DNA of 64,000 bases from an uncultured Bacteroidales bacterium (GTDB lineage: Bacteria > Bacteroidota > Bacteroidia > Bacteroidales > Muribaculaceae), in contig CACWID010000017.1 in the NCBI GenBank assembly GCA_902760865.1, forward strand, positions 1 to 64,000. Direction: 5' to 3'. Position numbers and translations under genes: made by a program. Shown here one piece after another: positions 25,989 through 34,608 of this stretch. A model generated the notes under the pieces. It ran no database searches. It was given only the letters and a program-made list of their open reading frames with translations, and was not told the DNA's origin. Each line of letters opens with the position of its first letter. Positions within the stretch are counted from its first letter, which is position 1.

Positions 25989-26516
25989 ATGGAGGATTTT
26001 CCTGAAAAACTGCTTGCCGACCTGCATCGTTACCTTGTGGGGCGCGGCGAGGTGGACGAGCGTCTGCCTGAATGCCCCGACGTCGAGGGCAAGTGGCCCG
26101 CCATCGCCGAGGCCTATCTGCCTGACGGCATCCGCGAGTTTGCCGACTATCCGGTCGCCTCGTTGGGCTGGATGATGTTTATCGGCATGGCGATTGCCCG
26201 ATTCTGGGACAACGACTGGCAACACTATGATGCCGTCGATGACCTGTATGCGATGCTACGCGACAAGCGGGGATATGACCACCTGGACGAGTACATCCTC
26301 GACGAGGTGCTGGACCTGCACGGTGATGATGCCGATGCCCGCCAGACCCTCGTGGGCGACTGTGCCGAGCGGGCCAAGAGGGCGCTTTTTGCCCTTGACA
26401 TCGAGCCGGGTACCGTCGAGGCCTTCAAGGGCTATGTCGCCTGCCTGCAGTGCTTGTATCAGATGGGTATGGCCGTGCAGCTCAAGGCAATGGGCTACCA
26501 CATGACCAAAATGTAG
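25989..26516 (+). CDS. Hypothetical soluble protein
   Basis: 175 residues, not recognised. Acidic and mostly helical, with WMMFIGMAIARFWDNDW near the middle and an LYQMGMAVQLKAMGYHM C-terminus. No signal peptide. It is preceded by a good start context 58 bases after the CapD-like gene and followed by a flavoprotein gene after 48 bases, so it probably belongs to the same transcript. No function is proposed. Confidence 0.7.
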   Translation: MEDFPEKLLADLHRYLVGRGEVDERLPECPDVEGKWPAIAEAYLPDGIREFADYPVASLGWMMFIGMAIARFWDNDWQHYDAVDDLYAMLRDKRGYDHLDEYILDEVLDLHGDDADARQTLVGDCAERAKRALFALDIEPGTVEAFKGYVACLQCLYQMGMAVQLKAMGYHMTKM

Positions 26517-26564
26517 CACCTCGGCGCCGGCAACGCTATTGATAACCCCCAAAAAACTGAGATT

Positions 26565-27185
26565 ATGTCCAAAGTATTACTGATCAACGGATCGCCTCGC
26601 CAGCAGGGCAACACTTTTCTGGCTCTGAGCGAGGCGGCAAAAGCCTTGAATGAGCAAGGCATCGAGACCGAAATCGTGTGGATCGGCACTAAGCCCGTGC
26701 GGGGCTGTATCGGATGCGGCGCCTGTGCCCAGCGTGGCGACGGCCATTGTGTGTTCGGCGATGACATCTGCAACAGCGTCATCGACAAGATGAACGCCAG
26801 CGACGGTCTCATCGTCGGCTCTCCCACCTACTACGGCACGCCCACCGGCCCCGTTCTGAGCCTTATCCACCGCATGCTCTATGCCGGAGCCCAGGTGCAG
26901 GGTAAGCCGGCCGCTGCTGTCGCCGTGTGCCGTCGTGGCGGTGCCACGGCAGCCTTCCAGACGTTGCAGCTGCCGTTCCAGATGGTGAATATGCCCCTGG
27001 CCACGTCACAGTACTGGAACATCGTCTATGGCATGGAGCCGGGCCAGGCCCAACTCGATGCCGAGGGTATGCAGACCATGCGCGTCATGGCACGCAACAT
27101 GGCCTGGATGATCAAGCAGTTCCAGTCCGGAACAGCCCCGATGCCCGAAATGGAGCCCTGGCAGGGCACACACTTCATCCGCTGA
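26565..27185 (+). CDS. Flavodoxin-fold NAD(P)H-dependent FMN reductase
   Basis: 206 residues. The FMN phosphate loop is at the N-terminus (LLINGSPRQQGNTF), and a CIGCGAC motif with a following cysteine resembles iron-sulfur flavoproteins and WrbA/NADPH-dependent FMN reductases. The SPTYYGTPTGPVLSLIHRM segment matches the family's flavin-binding loop. Its stop overlaps the ATG of the methyltransferase gene by one base (TGATG), a sign of translational coupling. Confidence 0.85.
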   Translation: MSKVLLINGSPRQQGNTFLALSEAAKALNEQGIETEIVWIGTKPVRGCIGCGACAQRGDGHCVFGDDICNSVIDKMNASDGLIVGSPTYYGTPTGPVLSLIHRMLYAGAQVQGKPAAAVAVCRRGGATAAFQTLQLPFQMVNMPLATSQYWNIVYGMEPGQAQLDAEGMQTMRVMARNMAWMIKQFQSGTAPMPEMEPWQGTHFIR

Positions 27186-27895
27186 TGAGAGAGAATCAAG
27201 ACCCGATGGGACACGCCATTGCCGACTACCATGCCACGGGCAGGGCGGCCAGGCTGCGTGTGCTCTCGCTGAAGTTCGACGAGGACGAGATTCCCGTGCC
27301 GATGTTGTTCCGCCAGTTTGACGAGATGCCGGCCATCGAACAGGAGGCGCTGCAAACGGCTAACGGACACATCCTCGACGTGGGAGCTGGTGCCGGTTGC
27401 CACTCGCTGGCATTGCAGGCCATGGAAAAGCGTGTCACGGCCATCGATATCTCCCCGCTGGCGGTAGCGACGATGCGGCAGCGCGGTGTCCATGACGTTC
27501 GGGAGCAGGATTTCTTTACCCTCGACGGACAGTTTGATACCATCCTGATGCTGATGAACGGCATCGGCATTGTGGGCACGCTCAGCCGCATGGATGCCTT
27601 CTTCATGCAGGTGGATCATCTGCTTGCCCCGGGTGGACAGGTGCTGTGCGATTCCAGCGACCTGTGCTTCCTCTATGAGGACGAGGACGGCATTATCGAC
27701 CTGACGGGAGTCGAGGGGTATTACGGCGAGGTGACTTACCAGATGCAGTACAAGTCCATCAAGGGCGAGCACTTCCCCTGGCTGTTCATCGACCCCGAGA
27801 CCCTGCGCGAGCAGGCGGCCGCCCATGGCTATCACTGCGACATACTCGTCCGCGGCGAGCACTACGATTACCTCGCCCGCCTCACCCGCCGTTAA
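27185..27895 (+). CDS. Class I SAM-dependent methyltransferase
   Basis: 236 residues from MRENQDPMGHAI. The frame is open far upstream, but that part only shadows the flavoprotein gene. The SAM-binding motif HILDVGAGAGCHSLALQ is followed by VTAIDISPLAVATMRQRG and the acidic loop FDTILMLMNGIG. The substrate is unknown. The start overlaps the upstream stop, so expression depends on the flavoprotein gene. Confidence 0.85.
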   Translation: MRENQDPMGHAIADYHATGRAARLRVLSLKFDEDEIPVPMLFRQFDEMPAIEQEALQTANGHILDVGAGAGCHSLALQAMEKRVTAIDISPLAVATMRQRGVHDVREQDFFTLDGQFDTILMLMNGIGIVGTLSRMDAFFMQVDHLLAPGGQVLCDSSDLCFLYEDEDGIIDLTGVEGYYGEVTYQMQYKSIKGEHFPWLFIDPETLREQAAAHGYHCDILVRGEHYDYLARLTRR

Positions 27896-27902
27896 CTAAA
27901 AA

Positions 27903-28004
27903 ACAACTGAACAATCTGGTTTTTCTGATTGGCAGCAGATGCCCATTTTTACGGGAGTTTGTTGCCTTAATCAGATGATTCGGACTGTTCAGTTGCTTTA
28001 ATAA
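27903..28004. terminator. Long inverted repeat between the methyltransferase gene and recA
   Basis: CAACTGAACAATC and GACTGTTCAGTTG pair with one mismatch across a loop of about 70 bases, between two converging genes. A bidirectional terminator is the simplest reading, although the loop is unusually long. Confidence 0.4.
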
Positions 28005-28032
28005 AGGTTTTTCACGGTATCGGATTAAAGGT

Positions 28033-29139
28033 TTATGCGGTGGCTTGCAGCAGGGCGGCAATGGCGTCGGCAGTCTCCGGATTGTCTATGAGGAACTGCT
28101 TGGCGGCCTCGCGGCCCTGACCCAGGCGCATGTCCTGCCAGCTGAACCAGGCTCCGCTCTTCTTGATCACGCCTGCCTCGACGCCCATGTCGATGAGTTC
28201 GCTCTCACGGCTGATGCCGTGACCGTAGATGATGTCGAACTCCGACTTGCGGAAGGGTGGGGCGACCTTGTTCTTCACGACCTTCACGCGGGTCTGGGCA
28301 CCGAGCACCCGTTCGCCGTCCTTGATGTGTGCCAGGCGGCGGATGTCGAGCCTGACGCTGCTGTAGAACTTCAGCGCGTTGCCGCCGGTGGTCGTCTCGG
28401 GGTTGCCGAACATCACGCCCAGCTTCTCGCGCAGCTGGTTGATGAAGATGCAGCACGTGCGTGTCTTAGCAATGGTTGCAGTTAATTTCCTCAGGGCTTG
28501 GCTCATCAGGCGTGCCTGCAGGCCCATCTTGCTCTCGCCCATCTCGCCCTCGATTTCGGCCTTGGGGGTGAGGGCGGCGACGCTGTCGATGACGATGACG
28601 TCAATGGCGGCACTGCGGATGAGCTGGTCGGCAATTTCCAGGGCCTGCTCGCCGTTGTCGGGCTGCGAGATCCACAGGTTGCGCGTGTTCACGCCGACGG
28701 CCTCGGCATAGCTGCGGTCAAAGGCGTGTTCCGCGTCGATATAGGCGGCGATACCGCCCATCTGCTGCGCCTGGGCGATGGCATGCAGCGCCAGCGTGGT
28801 CTTGCCGGAAGCCTCGGGACCGTAGATCTCGATGATGCGCCCACGCGGATAGCCGCCCACGCCCAGGGCACGGTCCAGGCCGATGGACCCTGTGGGGATG
28901 ACATCCACGTCCTCGATGCTCTCGTCGTTCATGCGCATGATGGCGCAGGTACCGAAGGCCTTCTCGATCTTGGCCACCGCATTCTGCATCACTTGCAGCT
29001 TCATGGGGTCCACCTCCACGGTGCGTTGGGTGTGGGGTGCCACCTCAGCCACCTGGTTGCTCACAATGTCGGGCGTGGCGATACTCAGCACCTGCTGCCC
29101 GTCGATCAATACATCTTGTTTTAAAATCTGCTCAGTCAT
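28033..29139 (-). CDS. recA: Recombinase RecA
   Basis: 368 residues. RecA core with Walker A GPEASGKT, then [36 protein letters not shown], loop L2 ([20 protein letters not shown]) and C-terminal domain. It polymerises on single-stranded DNA, promotes strand exchange and stimulates LexA-type autocleavage. The N-terminal segment before the core (about 40 residues) is longer than in most RecA proteins. The gene ends next to a converging methyltransferase; the start is preceded by a TAGTCATTAGTCGC repeat tract. Confidence 0.97.
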   Translation of the reverse strand: MTEQILKQDVLIDGQQVLSIATPDIVSNQVAEVAPHTQRTVEVDPMKLQVMQNAVAKIEKAFGTCAIMRMNDESIEDVDVIPTGSIGLDRALGVGGYPRGRIIEIYGPEASGKTTLALHAIAQAQQMGGIAAYIDAEHAFDRSYAEAVGVNTRNLWISQPDNGEQALEIADQLIRSAAIDVIVIDSVAALTPKAEIEGEMGESKMGLQARLMSQALRKLTATIAKTRTCCIFINQLREKLGVMFGNPETTTGGNALKFYSSVRLDIRRLAHIKDGERVLGAQTRVKVVKNKVAPPFRKSEFDIIYGHGISRESELIDMGVEAGVIKKSGAWFSWQDMRLGQGREAAKQFLIDNPETADAIAALLQATA

Positions 29140-29566
29140 AGTTGTTAGTTTTTAGTCATTAGTCGCTAGTCATTAGTCGCTAGTCAATAATCGCTAGTCG
29201 TTTGTTGTTAGTTGTTGTTAAGGACTTTAGGGGCTTTAAGGTCTTTAATGACCTTGTTGACCCAGGGACGGCCTTCAACCTTTTCACGCTGCAAAATAAC
29301 AATAATCGAGTGCCGAAAATCGGCACTGCTAATAGAAAGAAAGTTAAACCTGGCTATCTGCCGCTGACTTTCCCTAAGAATACTTGACAGATTTGAGAGC
29401 GATTAACTAAGTTGGTTTACACTATTTTTATCGTTCGCCTAAACCGGGTTGACAGTTTGGCGGTTTTATCACTGAATGGGTTTACAGCTCTCGAGGTTTC
29501 CCTGATTGGGTTTACAGCGCAAAGGACGGCTGTCAGCTTCGCTTTTTTCCCATGGCTAAGAAAACC
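29140..29566. repeat. CTAGTCATTAGTCG tract and IS-end motifs
   Basis: The first 70 bases are direct repeats of TAGTCATTAGTCGC. The rest has no gene. It contains three GTT(G/T)ACAG motifs (29448, 29480, 29510), 30-32 bases apart, which resemble the far end of the IS3-type element. Confidence 0.6.
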
Positions 29567-30490
29567 CTATGTAGGCGCGGGCCTTTCCTCCCAGGGGTTG
29601 CGCCAGCATCGTTTCTGCGGGCCCGATTGGCGGTGGACCACATCGGGCGTTTTCATGCCGATGCTGCGATGCGGCCGACGGGTGTTGTAGAACTCTATTA
29701 TTCTGCGCAGTTCGGTGCGGCACGTGTCCATATCAGGTATCCGCATCTTGTAGAGCCACTCGGTCTTCAGTATTCCGTTGGCGCGTTCGGCGATGGCGTT
29801 CTCAAGGGGATCGCCGCTCTGGGTCATGCTTTCGGCGATGGCGTTCTCAAGGGGATCGCCGCTCTGGGTCATGCTTATCATGATGTTATGCTTCCTGAGC
29901 TCCTTGACGTAGGCATAACTGCAGTACTGGCAGCCCCTGTCGGAGTGGTGGATCAGCCAGGATGATGTCTCGCCGTCAATTGTGGACAGCGCCATCCTCA
30001 ATGCCGCCAGCGGATAGCAGGTCTCCAGCGTTGGCCCGATGGCCCATCCCATAATCCTGTGCGAATAGGCATCGGTGACGAGCGACAGGTAGCACACGCC
30101 TTCTTCAGTCTCAACATACGTTATGTCGCTGACCCATATCTCGTTGGGCCGCGACGGAACGATGTCGCGTATCAGGTTGTCATACTTGCGGAAAGGATGG
30201 TCCGAGTCCGTCGTCTTGTAGTGGCGACGGCGCTTGATCTGCACCATCAGCCCGTGCTTGCGCATGATCTCGATGAACGCGTCACGGCCTGGCATGCTGC
30301 CGGTTGACTCGAACAGGTTCTTGATGATCAGATAAAGCTTCACGCAGCCTAAGCCCGGGTTGGACTCGCGCAGGTCCCTTGCCTTCTCCACAATCAGCGG
30401 CTCGATGGCCTCATTGGCAAAAGCCTTGTTCTCACGGTGCTTGTAAAACGCCTGTCTGCTGTAACCAAACAGCCCGGTAAGAGTGCCCAA
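29567..30490 (-). CDS. IS3-family transposase OrfB (DDE integrase) with internal duplication
   Basis: 307 residues from a TTG; the real product is probably an OrfAB fusion made by frameshifting. HTH-like start (LFGYSRQAFYKH), then an rve-type catalytic domain: Asp in VSDITYVE, Asp in IHHSDRGCQY and Glu in NAIAERANGILKTEW. Just before that Glu, a 15-residue unit (MTQSGDPLENAIAES/R) is present twice, from a 45-bp duplication at about 29800-29890. The extra copy lengthens the loop between the second Asp and the Glu and may inactivate or alter the enzyme. Confidence 0.9.
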   Translation of the reverse strand: MGTLTGLFGYSRQAFYKHRENKAFANEAIEPLIVEKARDLRESNPGLGCVKLYLIIKNLFESTGSMPGRDAFIEIMRKHGLMVQIKRRRHYKTTDSDHPFRKYDNLIRDIVPSRPNEIWVSDITYVETEEGVCYLSLVTDAYSHRIMGWAIGPTLETCYPLAALRMALSTIDGETSSWLIHHSDRGCQYCSYAYVKELRKHNIMISMTQSGDPLENAIAESMTQSGDPLENAIAERANGILKTEWLYKMRIPDMDTCRTELRRIIEFYNTRRPHRSIGMKTPDVVHRQSGPQKRCWRNPWEERPAPT

Positions 30491-30522
30491 ACCGTTCTTG
30501 GGGCACTCCTGCCGGAGCAGAC

Positions 30523-30969
30523 TTACTGTTTGGTGCCAGATTTTTTTCTTATTGGGATGTTGAATGTCTCCTCGGCCACATCTATCATCTTGCTGTAGGC
30601 CTTGGCACGGAGTTCCTCCATCTCGGCGCGTTTCTCTGCCTGACGAAGCCGCTCCTTCAGTTCCCTGATCTGGTCATCCTTGCTTTTGTTGGCCATATCT
30701 GAAGGGTTTACATTATTTTCCTGCAAAGATAGCGATTGTGCTTCACTTATGTGTGAAGCCAGCCAGGAAAAAAACGTCGCCTCGGTATTGATCATGTATT
30801 TGTCCATGATCTGCCTTACCGTGAATTTCCCTGTGAGAAACTCACGCACAATCTCTACTCGTTCGTCAGGGTCATACCGACGAATCAACTTTTTGACTCG
30901 GTGGGTCGTGCTACGACCTGTCTTGGGGTCCACCTCCGTTACAGTGGATCGTTGTACAAATTCTTGCAT
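30523..30969 (-). CDS. IS3-family transposase OrfA
   Basis: 148 residues. N-terminal helix-turn-helix (DERVEIVREFLTGKFTVRQI) and a leucine-zipper-like coiled coil (about 95-130, IRELKERLRQAEKRAEMEEL), as in OrfA of IS3 elements. The last codons contain seven A's in the heptamer position A AAA AAA (30541-30547). A -1 shift there reads on into OrfB without a stop. Confidence 0.88.
   Translation of the reverse strand: MQEFVQRSTVTEVDPKTGRSTTHRVKKLIRRYDPDERVEIVREFLTGKFTVRQIMDKYMINTEATFFSWLASHISEAQSLSLQENNVNPSDMANKSKDDQIRELKERLRQAEKRAEMEELRAKAYSKMIDVAEETFNIPIRKKSGTKQ
30541..30547 (-). promoter_or_regulatory. -1 programmed frameshift heptamer A AAA AAA
   Basis: OrfA codons AGA AAA AAA TCT contain the slippery heptamer. 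Reading on in the -1 frame gives ATC TGG CAC CAA and continues in frame, with no stop, to the TTG GGC ACT that opens OrfB. Confidence 0.7.
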
Positions 30970-31019
30970 TTGGCAATCTCTTTTTGCCTCTCGAATCTGT
31001 CAACTTTTTTCAGTTCAAG

Positions 31020-31892
31020 TCATTGATCGCTCTCAGAGGAAAAGGCGCCTCTATTATCATAGAAGTTGCCTAAAGAATCATCGGGCAAATAGCGAATATA
31101 GTTCGTAAAGATGGTTCGATCATGTTTAATGCTCTTTTTTTTGTTGGCTATTATATATGTCACAGAGGCATCAACATTATTCCTCGTTTTCAGAATTTGC
31201 TTAATATTAAGCCTTATATCGTCCCAGCCGGGTTCTATCTGATTAGCTTCATTTGGATTAAATCTCAAACATACAATTACAATATTTAGTTTAGAATCTT
31301 TTAATTCTGAAGCTAGTTTCAAGATCAAACTATATATATTGTTTTCATACCTGTGGTTCCTTTGATTTAGCAGAATAAAAGCATCACGAATAATAATATC
31401 AGTACATGGTCTAATATAAGGGATTAAAGGAGACCAGTTATTTGTGGCTCTAAAGTGTCTATCAGTGAGAGAAGAAATGTATTTTGTGTCTTCATCGATG
31501 ATCAGTTTGCTGAGAACCTCTATTTCATTCCCAATTATGCCAGCCATCACACCCTTCCCAAAACTGACTTCATTTATCTTTTCATCATCTAGCAGAAATA
31601 TTGATGAGTGTTCTTCTTTGTCTAAGTCTGATACAAATGAATCACTATCAGTTATTGGCTCAAAAGAAAAAACTTCTGGATTACAATCAGGAAATTTTTT
31701 AGCGCCAGAAGTCATTGTCGTCAACCAACTGACACACAATGGACTTGTCTGAAACTCGGCCATATTCATATTGAGAAAAACGTCCATTTGCTTTTTGAGC
31801 ATATCATTGCACAACTCAAAACGGGCTTCATCTTTAGAACGTTGACTAATGAACGACTCAAAGTTAGCTCTATCAAAATAAACTCTCATCAT
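31020..31892 (-). CDS. Unknown protein paired with AAA ATPase, candidate effector
   Basis: 290 residues (Met2 is an equal start choice). Not recognised. The N-terminus MRVYFDRANFESFI is followed by a mixed alpha/beta body. The C-terminal half has IIIRDAFILLNQRN and KHDRTIFTNY, a pattern recalling the HDR signature of some phospholipase-D-like domains; this is a weak hint only. Its start overlaps the ATPase stop (ATGATGA), so the two are translationally coupled and likely act as a pair. AT-rich. The stop codon lies a few bases from an IS end, so the C-terminus may be truncated. Confidence 0.7.
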   Translation of the reverse strand: MMRVYFDRANFESFISQRSKDEARFELCNDMLKKQMDVFLNMNMAEFQTSPLCVSWLTTMTSGAKKFPDCNPEVFSFEPITDSDSFVSDLDKEEHSSIFLLDDEKINEVSFGKGVMAGIIGNEIEVLSKLIIDEDTKYISSLTDRHFRATNNWSPLIPYIRPCTDIIIRDAFILLNQRNHRYENNIYSLILKLASELKDSKLNIVIVCLRFNPNEANQIEPGWDDIRLNIKQILKTRNNVDASVTYIIANKKKSIKHDRTIFTNYIRYLPDDSLGNFYDNRGAFSSESDQ

Positions 31893-33544
31893 ATGTCCCC
31901 TGTCATTAACTTAATTGCGGAATTACCGGCCTCATCGAAGAAACCTCTATCAAAATCATTAGTAAAAAGGCCCTTCTCGTTATATTCCATTTTATATGGG
32001 GGCTTAGAATCGGGGAAATAATATACAGTCTGAGCATTGTTCATCTCTACATCACTCTGATTTTTATATTTCTCTCTCGCGACTATTAACTGTGTCTTTC
32101 GAATGATATACTCCGAATGAGTCTCGATAATCAGCTGCATGCTGTAATATGTGGCCAATTCATAAAACAAATCGGCCAAAAAACTTTGAAGCAAGGGATG
32201 CAGATTCTGCTCGGGCTCCTCGATGATAATCGTAGGGCTTGACAGGGGTGCTTCTTCATTCTGGATAAGATATTCTGCTCTCCTTGTTCTCGCTTTCTGA
32301 ATGCTGTTAGCGATTTGGACGAGCAATATCATGAGCTGGTTGGTACCCATACCCATGTCTGCAACATTTACCCAATGATCGTTGAACGTCAAAACATTTG
32401 CTTTGTAGATACCCGGGAATTCCTCCTCTTCAATGATTTTGAAGTCTTTGCCTATGTTGAAATGCTTCTCGTCCATCCACTTGAGTAAAAATCGCTTGAT
32501 GGCCCCATCTCGATCATAACGGGCGGTGTTGAGCATGTACTTCTCCACAGCCTTGGCAAATTCGTCTGAATGATTGAGACGCGGAACCAATGCCTTCTCC
32601 TGGTTGGCAAGGTGAGCCTGAATGTAGGTGATGTCTATTGATGAGAGCACAGCGTTGATTTGTCGAGCCATCATCCTCAAATCTTTTGAATGGTCCTTGA
32701 GCAGTCTGATACTGTCACGTTGTTGCGACATTTCTGACCTATTCATTTCCATCGCTAGTATACTCTCAGTAGGTCTCGACAAGTTGACGTGTGAAGCAAA
32801 GTCGGCCAAAGCCATAATTTCCCTTGCAATCAGAGGCATTGATTCATAACCATTACTGTAAGTCATTGGCAGCGAATGTAAGATCGCCTTACCTACGCCT
32901 ACATTCTGGTTTTGCGTTCTCTTCATCAAGTCGCGCTTGCTCTTCAATTGCTCGATTTCAAGTAATAGACTCGCCGCTGCCATCTGATCGCCATGAGCAA
33001 CTGCGTTTCGATGCTCCCTTCTGATGATTTTCAGTGTTGAGTTAATCTCCTCGACAGATGATATGTCGGCCCATTCGTTAGAGCGGAAGTCCACTTCATA
33101 TCTTTGTTGAAATGGATATATCGTTACACTGATGCCGTGTAGTGAGTCTTCCACTATCACCCTGCTGATTGGAGCAATTCGGTCGGTCTTCATCTGCATG
33201 TGGTTATACAGATTTTCATCATCAGCAGGTTGAACGCTGATTTGGAAATCAAAAATCCCAATTTGCGCCTCGAATGTGATGGTCTTGTCAAGCGCATCAA
33301 AATTCAAAGCATCATCAAATGTGTTGATGTGGAGATTGTAGTTAGGTGTATCGAAATGGAAATAAGCCTCCGTCCCTAGAGGGAAAGCTGACTTAGCAGT
33401 GAGATTCTCGGCGAGGAGAATCATTGCTTTGACCATAGTTGACTTGCCGGCGTTGTTCTTGCCCACAAGGTAGGTCACGTCCCCAAGGTCGATGGTGGGG
33501 AAGTCTACGAATTTTCTGAAATTTCTGAAACCTATTTTTTTCAT
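31889..33544 (-). CDS. AAA family ATPase (ABC/OLD-like)
   Basis: 551 residues from MKKIGFRNFRKF; an upstream ATG at 33586 lies inside the WYL gene. Walker A GKNNAGKS at 28-35, an insert of about 350 residues with coiled-coil-like segments, an ADMGMGTNQLMILL region before Walker B, Walker B TIIIEEPEQNLHP near 440, and the H-loop IIETHSEYIIR. This is the layout of OLD, PtuA and RecF-like defence ATPases. It is encoded between a WYL regulator and a coupled unknown partner, with its own TATCTTTG box at 33573-33580. Confidence 0.85.
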   Translation of the reverse strand: MKKIGFRNFRKFVDFPTIDLGDVTYLVGKNNAGKSTMVKAMILLAENLTAKSAFPLGTEAYFHFDTPNYNLHINTFDDALNFDALDKTITFEAQIGIFDFQISVQPADDENLYNHMQMKTDRIAPISRVIVEDSLHGISVTIYPFQQRYEVDFRSNEWADISSVEEINSTLKIIRREHRNAVAHGDQMAAASLLLEIEQLKSKRDLMKRTQNQNVGVGKAILHSLPMTYSNGYESMPLIAREIMALADFASHVNLSRPTESILAMEMNRSEMSQQRDSIRLLKDHSKDLRMMARQINAVLSSIDITYIQAHLANQEKALVPRLNHSDEFAKAVEKYMLNTARYDRDGAIKRFLLKWMDEKHFNIGKDFKIIEEEEFPGIYKANVLTFNDHWVNVADMGMGTNQLMILLVQIANSIQKARTRRAEYLIQNEEAPLSSPTIIIEEPEQNLHPLLQSFLADLFYELATYYSMQLIIETHSEYIIRKTQLIVAREKYKNQSDVEMNNAQTVYYFPDSKPPYKMEYNEKGLFTNDFDRGFFDEAGNSAIKLMTGDI

Positions 33545-33572
33545 TGCTCTTGTTGTTTTTCGTTTGCGGGTG

Positions 33573-33580
33573 CAAAGATA
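33573..33580 (-). promoter_or_regulatory. -7 promoter box TATCTTTG for the ATPase-effector pair
   Basis: TATCTTTG on the minus strand lies between the WYL stop (33583) and the ATPase start (33544), so the pair can be expressed apart from the regulator. Confidence 0.6.
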
Positions 33581-33582
33581 TA

Positions 33583-34608
33583 TCACGTTGTGCGATCTAT
33601 CTTCACAGGTGAATATATGCTCATCAAATGAGATATTTTTTGAGAGATTTGGTCACGTAGCCATTGTGGCTCCAGTACTTCAACCTGGTCCCCAAAAGAA
33701 AGAATCAAAGCCTCCAGCTCTTTGTTGGGCTTCAGATTCAGTTCCACGATATGGTTTTCCTTGTCGCGTATTTTCATTGAACCGTGAATAGGTTTTGAAA
33801 CTATGTAAGGGAAACGATCTTCATCAAACTTGAGGATAACTTTATACTCTTTCTGGTTGCGATTCATAGTAACGCCAATAATGTCATCGAAATACTCATC
33901 AAAATCGACTAAGTCGTTATTGATGTAACGTATAGAAGAGGCCTGACAATTCACGATGCGATCAAGAGGAACATTTACAATTCTCTCAGGCTTATCGTTA
34001 TCCCTGCCAAACAAGAACCATCGACTATTGTACTGTTTCAAATAATAGGGGTGGATTGTCCAGTGGTGGTCAATGCCACTGAATTTACGGTAATGTATTT
34101 TCAGTACTTGATGATTGATTATCGCATCAAATAAATCCGATAAATATTCTACCGCGATATAGTCAATGTTCTGCTCAAGACCGATAACACAGTTGTCGTT
34201 CCCTCTTATGCTGAATTTGTCTTCAAGGCCTTCAAGAAGTCCACCCATCCAGTCAAACTGCGGCAGCCCTTTAAAGCGGCCAAGGATTTTGACGGTAGCT
34301 TTCAGCTTATCAATTTCCTCTTCGCTCAACTCTGTTTTATAAATAGAGAAATGAGGGTCAGAATAGTAATAAATGTGTTTTTTGCCGTCCCATGGTTCCG
34401 AAACGATTGGGGCGTTATATCCTTGGGTGTCGCGCATAAATCTAATATCTTCACGAATGGTTCTGATTGATATTTTACCTCCGTAGATATCACCGATGGC
34501 ATCATTGCAAGCATCAACTAAATCATCTATTGTATACTGTCTCTGCCTACTACGAAAGCAGCGGTCTAGTACCCGGACCCTAACATCTTGATGTCTATTC
34601 CTTGACAT
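33583..34608 (-). CDS. WYL domain transcriptional regulator
   Basis: 341 residues. N-terminal winged-helix part (IDDLVDACNDAIGDIYGGKIS, then IRTIREDIRFMRD), a WYL domain in the middle (LKIHYRKFSGIDHHWTIHPY, then YNSRWFLFGRDND), and a C-terminal WCX-type extension (FPYIVSKPIHGSMKI). WYL proteins of this type repress or sense in several bacterial defence loci, such as CapW and BrxR. It lies upstream of the ATPase gene on the same strand, with a TATTTTTG box at 34659-34666. Confidence 0.88.
   Translation of the reverse strand: MSRNRHQDVRVRVLDRCFRSRQRQYTIDDLVDACNDAIGDIYGGKISIRTIREDIRFMRDTQGYNAPIVSEPWDGKKHIYYYSDPHFSIYKTELSEEEIDKLKATVKILGRFKGLPQFDWMGGLLEGLEDKFSIRGNDNCVIGLEQNIDYIAVEYLSDLFDAIINHQVLKIHYRKFSGIDHHWTIHPYYLKQYNSRWFLFGRDNDKPERIVNVPLDRIVNCQASSIRYINNDLVDFDEYFDDIIGVTMNRNQKEYKVILKFDEDRFPYIVSKPIHGSMKIRDKENHIVELNLKPNKELEALILSFGDQVEVLEPQWLRDQISQKISHLMSIYSPVKIDRTT

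Larger units (their letters stand above)
29448..31014 (-). mobile_element. IS3-family insertion sequence
   Basis: Two overlapping-frame genes (OrfA 30523-30969, OrfB 29567-30490) are bounded by motifs related to each other in inverse: ACTGAAAAAAGTTGACAG at the right end (read inward on the minus strand), and GTTGACAG/ACTGAATGGGTTTACAG at the left. Exact ends and a target duplication could not be fixed. The right end lies within about 10 bases of the stop codon of the gene at 31020, so the insertion may have trimmed that gene. Confidence 0.75.

Noticed and set aside
26927..27184. Longer start of the methyltransferase frame
   Set aside because: The extra part overlaps the flavoprotein gene in another frame, while MRENQD at 27185 overlaps that gene's stop codon and fits the domain start.
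29412..29690. Plus-strand frame across the IS end
   Set aside because: It crosses the IS boundary motifs and the end of OrfB in antisense; no domain is visible.
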